Shown here: piece after piece, positions 8,916 to 16,623 of the stretch | Position numbering within the stretch: the stretch's first letter is position 1 | How the letters are laid out: each line of letters begins with the position of its first letter | Assembly (NCBI GenBank): GCA_001940925.1 | Contig: MSGZ01000030.1 | Span: forward strand, 1 to 52,524 | Origin: Ruminococcus sp. Phil11 | Lineage (GTDB): Bacteria > Bacillota > Clostridia > Oscillospirales > Ruminococcaceae | Reading direction: 5' to 3' | Length of the DNA stretch: 52,524 bases | Translations under genes and position numbers: made by a program | The notes under the pieces: model-generated | Told to the model about the DNA's origin: nothing | The model's input: the letters and a program-made list of their open reading frames with translations, nothing else | Databases searched by the model: none

Positions 8916-10463
8916 ATGAAAGTGATTCGGAATCTTGCCTTTATCAGTGCGGCCTGTCTCGCGTTTTCGGGGACGGTGCCTGTCCTCCCGGCAGTATCCG
9001 CTGCCGCGGCAGAGGAATCGGTCACTGCTGCAGACGCCTGCGGTGAGCAGGTTTCATGGAAACTCGAAGACGGCACTCTGACGGTCTTCGGCAAGGGCGA
9101 AATGTACGATTATATCTATCCGCCGCATTATGTCACGACAGTGAAAGGGCAGCATTCAGAGGGCATGACACCGGAGGAACAGGCCGAGCTGAACGGTATC
9201 TCGGACCTTTTCGGTCCGAATGAGGTCAGCCTCTCTTTGCTGCCGTGGGGCAAGCACCTCGATGAGATTCAAAAGATCGTAATCGAGGAAGGCGTAACCG
9301 GCATCGGCCAGAATGCATTTTCTGACTGCATCGCCGCAGAAAATATCACGATTGCCGACAGCGTGACCGATATCCGCTATCATGCATTTTCTCACTGTCA
9401 GCGTCTGCAGAGCCTCAAGCTGCCGAAGAATCTGAAAACAATCGGAGAATACGCGTTTTCACAGTGCGGACTTTACAGCGAGGGCATCGACAAAATTGAC
9501 ATTCCGGACGGCACGGAGTCGATCGGCATGGAGGCGTTTTCGTACTGCACGAATCTGACCTCTGTCACGCTGCCGGATACCATACAGTATGTCGGCGTCC
9601 GCGCCTTTGACGGCACAAAATGGTTCGATGATAAAAGAGAGCAGGAGCAGTTCATCATTGAGGGCGGCGTTCTGCTCGGATACGGCGGACGGTTCAAGGA
9701 CAGCATTGTTATTCCGGACGGCGTGCGCGTGATCGGCGGCGGTGCGCTGGAAAGCGCGGCTCATAACAGCGACGATCTGAATCCCGTGCTGAAAATTACG
9801 GTGCCGGAGGGTGTCGAAACGCTCTGTGATTTTGCATTCTGCTGGTGCAGCACGGCACAGGAGATCACGCTCCCCTCGACGCTGAAAACGATTCATGACA
9901 GCGCATTCTTCAACTGTTTCGATCTGAAACAGATCAATCTGCCGGAGGGATTGAACACAATCGGATACTGTGCCTTCGGCAACTGTGAATCTCTGACAGC
10001 GGTTACAATCCCGAAGTCTGCGGCAGAGATCGGAGCGCGCGCATTGATACGCTGCAATCAACTACAGACAGTTACGGTTCTGAATCCGGAAATGATCATT
10101 GCGGACAGCCCGGAAACAATCACGAACGGGGACGAGCCGGCATTCTGTTCCTACAACGGCGTGATCCGCGGCTATGCGGGTTCGACGGCGGAAGCCTATG
10201 CGAAAAAGTACGGACGGACATTTAAGGTGCTTTCCGAAGAACAGACCGCGCCGGCACCTTCGGTCACGACGGGCGATGTGAACTGCGACCAGAAGATCGA
10301 CGTCTCGGACGCCGTGCTGCTTGCAAGATTCCTGACAGCGGATAAGGATGCGGTCGTCACGGAAGCGGGCATTCAGCACGCGGATGTGGATAAAAACGGC
10401 AAACAGGATTCCGATGACCTGACCATGCTGCTGCGCTTTATCGCGAAGAAGATCAGGTTTTAA
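8916..10463 (+). CDS. Secreted leucine-rich-repeat protein with C-terminal type I dockerin
   Basis: 515 residues. A signal peptide (MKVIRNLAFISAACLAFSG to about residue 32) is followed by BspA-type leucine-rich repeats from about residue 110 to 400, seen as repeated LP.(T/S)(L/I)..IG..AF..C units such as DIPDGTESIGMEAFSYC and LPEGLNTIGYCAFGNC. From about residue 451 there is a type I dockerin with two calcium loops, DVNCDQKIDVSD and DVDKNGKQDSDD, each followed by a helix (LLARFL, LLRFIA). Dockerins bind cohesins on scaffoldins, so the protein is probably part of a cellulosome-like surface complex, with the LRR giving protein or carbohydrate contact. No catalytic domain is visible. AAAGGATG precedes the start. 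Confidence 0.9.
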   Translation: MKVIRNLAFISAACLAFSGTVPVLPAVSAAAAEESVTAADACGEQVSWKLEDGTLTVFGKGEMYDYIYPPHYVTTVKGQHSEGMTPEEQAELNGISDLFGPNEVSLSLLPWGKHLDEIQKIVIEEGVTGIGQNAFSDCIAAENITIADSVTDIRYHAFSHCQRLQSLKLPKNLKTIGEYAFSQCGLYSEGIDKIDIPDGTESIGMEAFSYCTNLTSVTLPDTIQYVGVRAFDGTKWFDDKREQEQFIIEGGVLLGYGGRFKDSIVIPDGVRVIGGGALESAAHNSDDLNPVLKITVPEGVETLCDFAFCWCSTAQEITLPSTLKTIHDSAFFNCFDLKQINLPEGLNTIGYCAFGNCESLTAVTIPKSAAEIGARALIRCNQLQTVTVLNPEMIIADSPETITNGDEPAFCSYNGVIRGYAGSTAEAYAKKYGRTFKVLSEEQTAPAPSVTTGDVNCDQKIDVSDAVLLARFLTADKDAVVTEAGIQHADVDKNGKQDSDDLTMLLRFIAKKIRF

Positions 10464-10491
10464 GGCGGCGCGAAATCGGGGGTGACAACCC

Positions 10492-10551
10492 CCAGGGGGA
10501 CAGGGGGAAAACGCGACTGCGTCGCTGATTCCCCCTATCCCCCTGGTTTTT
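10492..10551 (+). terminator. Terminator of the LRR-dockerin gene
   Basis: CCAGGGGGACAGGGGGAA pairs with TTCCCCCTATCCCCCTGG (10529-10546) across a loop that itself contains CGCGACTGCGTCGC, followed by TTTTT. A long G/C stem plus T-run indicates intrinsic termination. Confidence 0.75.
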
Positions 10552-10686
10552 CGCTCCCGAGCTCCCGCTTTCCTGCCCCTTTGCCGCCCTTGGGGCGCAC
10601 CGCTTTCTTTCGCTTGTTTGGCTGCTTTCAGTCTTGCTTATCGTTTCGTTCCTGCGCTGTAAATGGGGGCATCTCCCGGATCATCA

Positions 10687-10724
10687 CTATTCACTATTCG
10701 TTATTCACCATTCACTGTTCACTG
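10687..10724. repeat. Heptamer tandem repeat, about 5.4 copies
   Basis: Successive heptamers CTATTCA, CTATTCG, TTATTCA, CCATTCA, CTGTTCA and CTG form an imperfect 7-base tandem array in the intergenic gap after the LRR gene. It is not a CRISPR (no spacers) and not coding. Confidence 0.75.
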
Positions 10725-10799
10725 AAATCAGGATTATCGGTATGCTGTCGGCGAACATTAGCAAAGGGAGAAATAAAGCCAAAGAAGCCGCCCCGCGGC

Positions 10800-11090
10800 G
10801 TGTACTGCGATAATTGGGGGAGCTTCGCTCACCGCCTCCGGAGGGAAACGCCCGCGGGGGCTCCGGGAGTGGAATAATCGGGGATTTTAACACTTCGCTT
10901 CCGGCGAGCAAAATCGAAAGTTTTGGTCAAGCTTTTTTAAAAGCTTGCAGGGTCGAGGGGCGGAGCCCCCGTCGCGCTCCGCAGAGCGCGAAACTCCCCT
11001 TGCGTTCAAGCGCACGCGGGCTTGGGTGCCTGTAAGAGAGGCACCCATTCTCAAATAGCATCCGCGAAGCGGATACATCTTTTTCATTAT
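10800..11090. repeat. Mosaic hairpin-repeat cluster B
   Basis: Modules in order: GGGGGAGC hairpins around 10815-10871; a 10920-11000 block with AAGCTTTT/AAAAGCTT, then GGGGCGGAGCCCC, then GCGCTCCGCAGAGCGC; a GGTGCCTGTAAGAGAGGCACC hairpin near 11027-11046; and the ATCCGC-GAA-GCGGAT module (11055-11076) found in clusters A and F. The 10920-11000 block recurs in clusters C (inverted) and D (same strand). The rest of the gap, 10552-10799, holds the heptamer array and nothing else I could recognise. Confidence 0.75.
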
Positions 11091-11129
11091 AAAATCCTCG
11101 CTTTAGCCACTCCCCGGGCTCCCCGCAGC

Positions 11130-11158
11130 TTGCTTTTTTGCGGGAATTGTGGTATAAT
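11130..11158 (+). promoter_or_regulatory. Promoter of the sortase operon
   Basis: TTGCTT (11130-11135), 17 bases, TATAAT (11153-11158). The leader of about 75 bases carries two short hairpins, GTACC-CGAAA-GGTAC and CCGGC-TTTT-GCCGG, before the first gene. Confidence 0.8.
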
Positions 11159-11237
11159 AGCAAAAAGTACCCGAAAGGTACAGCATTGTTCCGGCTTTTG
11201 CCGGAGCCCTTTGAAACGACCGAAAGGATGTTTTTTT

Positions 11238-12056
11238 ATGAAGATGATCCGCAAATGTCTCTCTGCAGCCCTGACGGCGGCGGTCTGCTCAGCAGGCGTT
11301 CTGTCTCTCAGCTGCGCCGCAGAGGGCAGCGTGGAGGACGTTTATGCAGCCATGCGCCGGATCGGTATGCCGGAGACGATGATACAGGAAGCGAAAACGC
11401 AGTATCAGAATGCCCCGCATGACGAAAACGGCATGGAGATCAACGGCACCTATCAGACCTATGATATCTGGGCGGAAACCGTCGAGATGTGTCAGGATGC
11501 GGTCTGGGACAAGGTCGGCGAGCAGTTCGGCGTCTCCGGCTCGGAGATCCGCGACCAGATGAAGGAGAACGATGACGCTGCAGCCTCATCGGGCGAGCCC
11601 GCACAGCAGGCTCCCGCCGTCAATGTTCCGGAGCCGGAAAAGCCCTTTGTCAATATGACGCTGACCGAAAAGCAGGACTATGTCAAGAGCCTGCCCGAGG
11701 AGCAGCGTGCGCCGTTCCTCGCGTCCATGTCCAAATCCGAGCGCAACAGCGTCATCAAGCAGATGGACACGGGCAGTCAGGCCGATATCGTCGGCAGCTT
11801 TGTCGATCTGGGCGAGCAGTTCGGTATGCATATCTCCGTCGATCAGCTCGACGGAAACGGCATCAACTATGCCGTGCGCAACGGTGAGGGCGAGCTGATC
11901 GACGCGAACTCGGTCAGTGCCTCCGCAGACGACACCGGCTGGAACATGACCGTTCCGGTGTTCGGCTCCTGCGCCGTGATTTTGCTTTCATGCTGCGGCG
12001 TAGCCCTGATCGGCCGCCGTTCCCGCAGAGAGGAGCGTGCAGATGCGGCACGGTAA
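11238..12056 (+). CDS. Secreted, C-terminally anchored protein, putative sortase substrate 1
   Basis: 272 residues; family not recognised. A signal peptide covers about residues 1-28. Next is a conserved block shared with the following gene (EDVYAAM..I.MP, HDENGMEINGTYQTY, about 32-95), a Pro/Ala-rich linker (113-137), a helical PEEQRAPFLASMSKSER segment (153-169), and a compact domain (195-230). The tail is DDTGWNMTVPVFG, one hydrophobic segment (about 240-259) and GRRSRREER. Motif, membrane span and basic tail mimic a cell-wall sorting signal, but no LPXTG is present. The ATG at 11238 follows AAAGGATG. The next gene overlaps by 14 bases and a sortase is third in the operon. A simple membrane anchor is the alternative. 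Confidence 0.7.
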   Translation: MKMIRKCLSAALTAAVCSAGVLSLSCAAEGSVEDVYAAMRRIGMPETMIQEAKTQYQNAPHDENGMEINGTYQTYDIWAETVEMCQDAVWDKVGEQFGVSGSEIRDQMKENDDAAASSGEPAQQAPAVNVPEPEKPFVNMTLTEKQDYVKSLPEEQRAPFLASMSKSERNSVIKQMDTGSQADIVGSFVDLGEQFGMHISVDQLDGNGINYAVRNGEGELIDANSVSASADDTGWNMTVPVFGSCAVILLSCCGVALIGRRSRREERADAAR

Positions 12057-12837
12057 GCGCATTGCCGCGGGGCTGCTTGCCGCTGCGGCTGCATCCGTCC
12101 TGCTGACGGCACCCGTCTTTGCGGAGGGCTCCCCCGAGGACGTTTATCAGGCAATGGAGGACATCTGTATGCCTGCGGGCATGATACAGGACATGCGCAA
12201 CAATTTCATGAACGCCGAGCATGACGAAAACGGCATGGTCATGAATAACGAGTATCACACCTATACCGAATGGGCCGCGCTGATCCGGCAGAAGGGTGCT
12301 AAATTTGTCTGGTCGGTGATTGCGGCGGAATACGGCATATCGCCGGAGGACATGGCGAAATACCGCAAAAAGCAGGAGGCCGGGGAACAGGATACGGAAC
12401 CCTTTGCGCCGTCCGTCAGGCCGGACAAGCCCTTTGCGGAGATGACCGCAGAGGAAAAGCACGCTTATATTGACAGCCTGCCGGAGGAGGAACGCGCACA
12501 GTTCCTCGCCTCGCTGACGCCGGAGGAGCGGAAAAGTCTCATCAGGCAGCTCGATCCGGAGCAGCAGCAGGAGATCGCGGCGGGCATGGCCGAGGCCGCA
12601 CAGGAGCTCGGGATGCAGGTGACCGTGGACAGCATCTCGGAGGGTGAGGTACGATTTTCCGTCCGCGACCGCGACGGACGGCTGATCGACGCTTCCGGCG
12701 TCGGGCTGACCGTTGACCCGACCGGCTGGGACATGACCGTCCCGGTACTGGGCGGCGGACTGGTAACGCTCACCGCACTCGGCGGACTTTGCCTGCTCGG
12801 CATCCGGAGCAGAAAACAGGAGGCTACTGATGGCTGA
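12043..12837 (+). CDS. Secreted, C-terminally anchored protein, putative sortase substrate 2 (paralogue)
   Basis: 264 residues, clearly a duplicate of the gene before it. It shares the signal peptide, PEDVYQAMEDICMPAGMIQ, AEHDENGMVMNNEYHTYTEW, the SLPEEERAQFLASLTPEERK helix block, the ELGMQVTVDS...VRDRDGRLIDAS domain, and the tail DPTGWDMTVPVLGGG with a hydrophobic span and GIRSRKQE. The ATG at 12043 was chosen because AGGAG lies seven bases upstream; a GTG two codons earlier sits too close to it. The gene overlaps both neighbours (14 and 8 bases), so the operon is tightly coupled. Identity to its paralogue is moderate and concentrated in three blocks, suggesting an old duplication and distinct partners. 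Function unknown. Confidence 0.7.
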   Translation: MRHGKRIAAGLLAAAAASVLLTAPVFAEGSPEDVYQAMEDICMPAGMIQDMRNNFMNAEHDENGMVMNNEYHTYTEWAALIRQKGAKFVWSVIAAEYGISPEDMAKYRKKQEAGEQDTEPFAPSVRPDKPFAEMTAEEKHAYIDSLPEEERAQFLASLTPEERKSLIRQLDPEQQQEIAAGMAEAAQELGMQVTVDSISEGEVRFSVRDRDGRLIDASGVGLTVDPTGWDMTVPVLGGGLVTLTALGGLCLLGIRSRKQEATDG

Positions 12838-13534
12838 AGAACAACAGACGAAAAAACGCAGTTCGCTGCCGGCATATCTGCTGACGCCGCTGCTGCTCTT
12901 TCTGCTGACCGGCGGCATTCTGGTGCTTGCGTATTCGCTCGCGCCGGTGCACCGCGTCCAGAAATACCTGAACATTGCGTTCATGGATAACCTGAAAACG
13001 ACCGGCACGACCGCCGGCCTGCATATCAAGGAAAACAAGATCGAAACAGAGAAGGATCCCGCAAAAACGACCTACGAGGACGGCAAGATCAATTACCCGA
13101 CCTTCGGCGAGCAGTATGCGGTGCTTTCCTCTGAAGCGATCGGCCTGACGGTCAGCGTTTACTACGGTGTGAACCCCGACCTGCTCGATCTCGGCGCGTG
13201 CCAGACCACGCAGTCCGCGATCATCGGCGAAAAGGGCAACACGGTCATTGACGCGCATGTCACGACGTTTTTCTCCGATCTTGCCAAGCTGAAGCCCGGC
13301 GATACCGTGCAGCTGCACACCAATTACGGTACCTTTACCTATCAGGTCGAGGAGAACATCACCTTTGAGAAAAACGACAAGCGTTATCTCGCCGTCACCG
13401 AGGACGAGGTGCTGACGCTCTATACCTGCGCACCGCAGGTGATCGGCAGTGCGGATACGCGTGTCGGCGTGCGCTGCAAGCCGGTCAGCAAGCAGTTCTA
13501 TGCACCGGCAGAGAACACGGAGGTGAAACCGTGA
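12830..13534 (+). CDS. Class D-like sortase
   Basis: 234 residues. An N-terminal membrane span (about residues 15-37) is followed by a sortase domain. The catalytic triad is visible as His143 in NTVIDAHVTTFF, Cys200 in TLYTCAP and Arg211 in IGSADTRVGVR; the TLxTC and IGSAxxR pattern is closest to class D/A sortases. Sortases cut a C-terminal sorting motif and join the protein to peptidoglycan or another protein on the outer face of the membrane. The usual GH before the catalytic loop is AH here. AGGAGG precedes the ATG, with overlaps of 8 bases upstream and 4 downstream. Likely substrates are the two preceding genes (inference). Confidence 0.85.
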   Translation: MAEEQQTKKRSSLPAYLLTPLLLFLLTGGILVLAYSLAPVHRVQKYLNIAFMDNLKTTGTTAGLHIKENKIETEKDPAKTTYEDGKINYPTFGEQYAVLSSEAIGLTVSVYYGVNPDLLDLGACQTTQSAIIGEKGNTVIDAHVTTFFSDLAKLKPGDTVQLHTNYGTFTYQVEENITFEKNDKRYLAVTEDEVLTLYTCAPQVIGSADTRVGVRCKPVSKQFYAPAENTEVKP

Positions 13535-14421
13535 AGCATTATATTTCAGGCGTGTTTTTCACGATCCTTCTGATTTTTTCCTGCATTCTCGCAGTTCTTT
13601 CGGGCGCGGTCCGGTTCCGGATGCTGGATACGGATGCGGTGCTGCAGATCGTGACCGAGCAGCAGCTCGCGGAAAAGGTGCAGCGTACCCTGCAGAATGA
13701 GATCAAGGCGGCGGAGAGCACGACCGGCATTCCCGCTTCCGTTTATGCGGACGCGATCACGCCGGAAAAGCTGGAGCCGATGATCCGCAGCAGCATTTCC
13801 AACGGATTTGCCTATCTGCGCGGCGATACCGCAAAGCTGGAGATCGCGCATGATTTTCAGCCGCTGGAGGAAAGCATCACCGCATTTTTTGAGGAATACG
13901 CCGGAAAGCACGGCGTTGCAAAGGACAGCACCTACGAAGCAGCCGTGAAAGCGGCAAAGTCCAATGCAGAGGAGCGGATCCTCTCCGCCTGCGATGTGTT
14001 CCGCTTCGGGATGCTCGAAGAAGCAGGCGTGCTGGACAAGGCGCGGATGTTCATTCCGTGGGCGGGCTATGCCGTGGCTGCGGCCTTCGGTGCCGTGATC
14101 TTCTTCATGCTGCTGCTGTTCTTCTCCAATCACCGCGAGGCCGAGGCCGGCTTCTACTGGACGGGCACGGGCGTGCTGGTCGCATCCGTACTGCTGCTGA
14201 TTCCTGCCATGTGGCTGAAGCATACCCGCTGGTTCGACCGCTTTGCCGTCAAGACGGATCACACCTTTGCAGCCGTGACCGGTTATCTCTACGGCGGCAC
14301 ACAGGCCGTCATCTATGCGGCACTCGGCGGCATAGCAGCGGCAGTTTGCTGCTATCTGCTGTTTGCGCTGTTCCGCGGCCTGCGGAACCGGAAGCGTACT
14401 GCGCGGCACGCAAAGCACTGA
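13531..14421 (+). CDS. Four-helix membrane protein of the sortase operon
   Basis: 296 residues, start GTG at 13531 preceded by GGAGGTG and overlapping the sortase stop as GTGA. One N-terminal span (about 7-28) is followed by an outside domain of about 145 residues, rich in Ala/Glu helices. Three further spans lie at about 176-198, 212-228 and 259-281, with a basic tail (RGLRNRKRTARHAKH). Family not recognised. Being last in the operon and having a large outside domain, it may hold or present the sortase substrates; that is only a guess from context. It ends 23 bases before a strong bidirectional terminator. Confidence 0.65.
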   Translation: MKHYISGVFFTILLIFSCILAVLSGAVRFRMLDTDAVLQIVTEQQLAEKVQRTLQNEIKAAESTTGIPASVYADAITPEKLEPMIRSSISNGFAYLRGDTAKLEIAHDFQPLEESITAFFEEYAGKHGVAKDSTYEAAVKAAKSNAEERILSACDVFRFGMLEEAGVLDKARMFIPWAGYAVAAAFGAVIFFMLLLFFSNHREAEAGFYWTGTGVLVASVLLLIPAMWLKHTRWFDRFAVKTDHTFAAVTGYLYGGTQAVIYAALGGIAAAVCCYLLFALFRGLRNRKRTARHAKH

Positions 14422-14443
14422 TATAGCATCAAAAGCATAACAA

Positions 14444-14469
14444 AAAAGGACGCCGACCGGCGTCCTTTT
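14444..14469. terminator. Bidirectional terminator between sortase operon and gltA
   Basis: AAAAGGACGCC pairs perfectly with GGCGTCCTTTT around GACC. Flanking CATAACAA/TTGTTATG extends the stem, and A/T runs on both sides serve both convergent genes. Confidence 0.9.
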
Positions 14470-14500
14470 GTTATGATACGGTTTTTTATGCGCTTCGGTC

Positions 14501-15868
14501 TCACTGCCGTTCGGCGATCGGCGTGTAGTCCTCCCAGTCCTTGACAGCACGGTAGGCCGGACGGATGATCTTGCTCGCACCGAGCAACTCTTCCAGTCTG
14601 TGCGCTGACCATCCCGCAATTCTCGCGACCGCAAAGATCGGCGTGAACAGCTCATTCGGCAGGTTCAGCATCCGGTAGACCATGCCGGAATAAAAGTCCA
14701 CGTTCGCGCAGACGCCCTTATAAATGCGCCGCTCCTCCGCAATGATCTGCGGGGCAAGCCGCTCGACCGTTTCATACAGCGTGAACTCGTCGCCGCAGCC
14801 CTTTTCCTCGGCAAGCTGCCGCGCATAGCTGTGCAGGATCGTCGCACGCGGGTCGCTCTGCGAATACACCGCATGACCCATGCCGTAGATCAGTCCGGCA
14901 TGATCGAACGCGTCCTTGTGCAGCAGCTTCCGCAGATATTCCGCGACTTCTTCCTCATCCTTCCAGTCATGCACGCGCTCCTTCATGTCGTCGAACATCT
15001 GCACGACCTTGATATTCGCGCCGCCGTGCTTCGGTCCCTTCAGGGAGCCGAGTGCCGCAGCCATTGTCGAATAGGTATCCGTGCCGGAGGACGAGACAAC
15101 ATGCACCGTAAAGGTCGAGTTGTTGCCGCCGCCGTGCTCGGCATGGAGCACAAGTGCGAGGTCGAGCAGCTTTGCTTCCAGCTGCGTGAATTTCTGGTCG
15201 GCGCGGAGCATACTCAGCAGATTTTCCGCCGCGGAAAGCTGCGGATCAGGCTGATGCAGGAACAGGCTCTTGTCGTTTTTGTAATACCGGAACGCCTGAT
15301 AGCCGTAGACCGCGATCGACGGGAACTGCGCGATCAGCTGGATGCACTGGCGCAGCACATTTGCGATCGAGGTGTCATTCGGGTTATGGTCGTAGGAATA
15401 CAACGCAAGAACGCTCTTTGCAAGCGTATTCATCATGTCCTCGCTCGGCGACTTCATAATGACGTCGCGTGTAAAGGAAGGCGGCAGCGTCCGGCAGCTC
15501 CGGAGCAGCGCGCTGAAATCCGCAAGCTCCTCCTTCGACGGAAGGACGCCGAACAGCAGCAGATACACGGTTTCCTCATAGCCGAAGCGGTTGTCGTTCA
15601 CGAAGCCGTTGACGAGATCCTCGATATGGTAACCGCGGAACAGCAGCTGTCCCTTTCCGAGCTTTGTCTCGCCGTTTTCCTCGGTACCGGGAATGATCTG
15701 GCTGACATTGGTCAGTCCGGCGCAGACGCCCTTGCCGTTGATATCGCGCAGGCCGCGCTTGACGTCATATTTTGTATAGAGATCCGGGTCAATCTGATAA
15801 TTCTCCCTGCAAAGCCGGGAGAGCTCCTCGATTTTTGTCTGCGTGGTATAGCGGTTCCATTCGCCCAT
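14501..15868 (-). CDS. gltA: Citrate synthase
   Basis: 455 residues. It condenses acetyl-CoA and oxaloacetate to citrate, the first step toward 2-oxoglutarate and glutamate in organisms with a partial TCA path. Active-site regions are visible: LHAEHGGGNNSTF (first catalytic His), GPKHGGANIKV, GMGHAVYSQSDPRA (second His and adjacent substrate arginine), and VDFYSGMVYRMLNLP with the catalytic Asp. The long N-terminal extension (about 60 residues before the fold) is typical of the clostridial type II-like enzyme. AAAGGAG precedes the ATG. It has its own promoter and a leader with an 11-base stem, and it stands alone as a single-gene unit. 2-Methylcitrate synthase activity cannot be excluded. Confidence 0.95.
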   Translation of the reverse strand: MGEWNRYTTQTKIEELSRLCRENYQIDPDLYTKYDVKRGLRDINGKGVCAGLTNVSQIIPGTEENGETKLGKGQLLFRGYHIEDLVNGFVNDNRFGYEETVYLLLFGVLPSKEELADFSALLRSCRTLPPSFTRDVIMKSPSEDMMNTLAKSVLALYSYDHNPNDTSIANVLRQCIQLIAQFPSIAVYGYQAFRYYKNDKSLFLHQPDPQLSAAENLLSMLRADQKFTQLEAKLLDLALVLHAEHGGGNNSTFTVHVVSSSGTDTYSTMAAALGSLKGPKHGGANIKVVQMFDDMKERVHDWKDEEEVAEYLRKLLHKDAFDHAGLIYGMGHAVYSQSDPRATILHSYARQLAEEKGCGDEFTLYETVERLAPQIIAEERRIYKGVCANVDFYSGMVYRMLNLPNELFTPIFAVARIAGWSAHRLEELLGASKIIRPAYRAVKDWEDYTPIAERQ

Positions 15869-15911
15869 GCTGCATACTCCTTTCTCTGATGTTTTGTGAT
15901 CCTATAAGACA

Positions 15912-15939
15912 CGGCAGGCGTCAGCGCAGACGCCTGCCG
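15912..15939 (-). promoter_or_regulatory. Hairpin in the gltA leader
   Basis: CGGCAGGCGTC and GACGCCTGCCG form a perfect 11-base stem with a 6-base loop, about 35 bases downstream of the gltA promoter and 44 bases before the start. There is no T-run, so it is not a clear terminator. It may stabilise the mRNA or bind a regulator. Confidence 0.5.
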
Positions 15940-15978
15940 GATATCCTTAGCGTATTATCACAGCAATTCATCAATATC

Positions 15979-16007
15979 AGTATACCATATTATCATAAAA
16001 AAGTCAA
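15979..16007 (-). promoter_or_regulatory. Promoter of gltA
   Basis: On the minus strand TTGACT (16002-16007), 17 bases, TATACT (15979-15984), giving a leader of about 105 bases. Confidence 0.8.
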
Positions 16008-16084
16008 GCATTCTGTTTGGCCTGACCATACAAAAAGTGATGCGTTCCCGACAAAAACCGAGCCGTTCCGTTATACAGGCGGCG

Positions 16085-16435
16085 CATTTCGGAATGCCGG
16101 GATATTTTCAGTTCTGCGGAGCGCGGCGGGGGCTCTCCGCCCGCGCCCCAAAGGGCTCCCGCCCTTTGGAAACCTGAACGCGCAGAAAGCTTGCGGCTGA
16201 CTGCCGTCAGCCTGACACTTTCTGCGCGCTGCGAATCGCTCTGCGATTCGCTTGGGGGAGCCCTCTATCGCAGGGCTCCCCCCTCTCCAAAACGCTCCCC
16301 CGGAGCGTTTTGTTCGATTCCCCCTTTCGGAGCTCCTTCGTATGAAAGGGAGTTTCGCGCTCTGCGGAGCGCGACGGGGGCTCCGCCCCTCGACCCCGCA
16401 AACTTTTGAAAAAGTTTGATCAAAACTTTAGATAT
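16085..16435. repeat. Mosaic hairpin-repeat cluster C
   Basis: Gene-free modules: CCAAAGGGC/GCCCTTTGG (16148-16169, inverted relative to A and D); the CGCAGAAAGC...CTTTCTGCGCG stem (about 16180-16232); GCGAATCG-CTCTG-CGATTCGC (about 16231-16251); GGGGGAGCCC...GGGCTCCCCC (about 16254-16286); AAAACGCTCC/GGAGCGTTTT (about 16291-16313); and the 16348-16428 block (GCGCTCTGCGGAGCGC, GGGGCTCCGCCCC, AAACTTTT/AAAAGTTT), inverted relative to B and D. Confidence 0.75.
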
Positions 16436-16477
16436 GGCTGCAAATGGTTAGCCCACCGCCCGACCGGCAGCAAAAAA

Positions 16478-16503
16478 GGGTGCCGACTGTTGTGTCAGCA
16501 CCC
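16478..16503 (-). terminator. Terminator of the DUF2229-like gene
   Basis: GGGTGCTGAC and GTCGGCACCC pair around ACAACA on the minus strand and are followed by TTTTTTG. It lies about 120 bases beyond the stop at 16624; the intervening stretch is a repeat module. Confidence 0.8.
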
Positions 16504-16506
16504 TCT

Positions 16507-16620
16507 TGTTCTTTATAATGGGATTCCAAAGGGACAGTGTCCCTTTGGCGGGGTTCAACATGAAGAAACAAGCTTCTTCATGTTTGGCGGAGCCCCATTT
16601 CGGATTCATCGCGAAGCGAT
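16507..16620. repeat. Repeat module in the 3' region of the DUF2229-like gene
   Basis: Hairpins AAAGGGACA-GTGTCCCTTT (about 16526-16547), CATGAAGAA...TTCTTCATG (about 16560-16582), and ATCGC-GAA-GCGAT at its gene-proximal end (about 16607-16620). The outer sequence is a diverged relative of the AATGGGGCTCC...GACCCCATT module in clusters D and E. Confidence 0.65.
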
Positions 16621-16623
16621 ACC

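Noticed and set aside
10687..10724. Possible CRISPR array
   Set aside because: The units are 7 bases long with no spacers and no cas genes are nearby.
10814..11163. Short open frames within the intergenic repeat clusters
   Set aside because: They translate palindromic repeat DNA (for example RSAKLPLRSSAR), recur wherever the repeat does, and lack ribosome sites.
11238..12837. Canonical LPXTG sorting signals in the sortase-operon proteins
   Set aside because: Neither tail contains LPXTG or NPXTG; the nearest are DDTGW and DPTGW. Reported as a non-canonical candidate instead.
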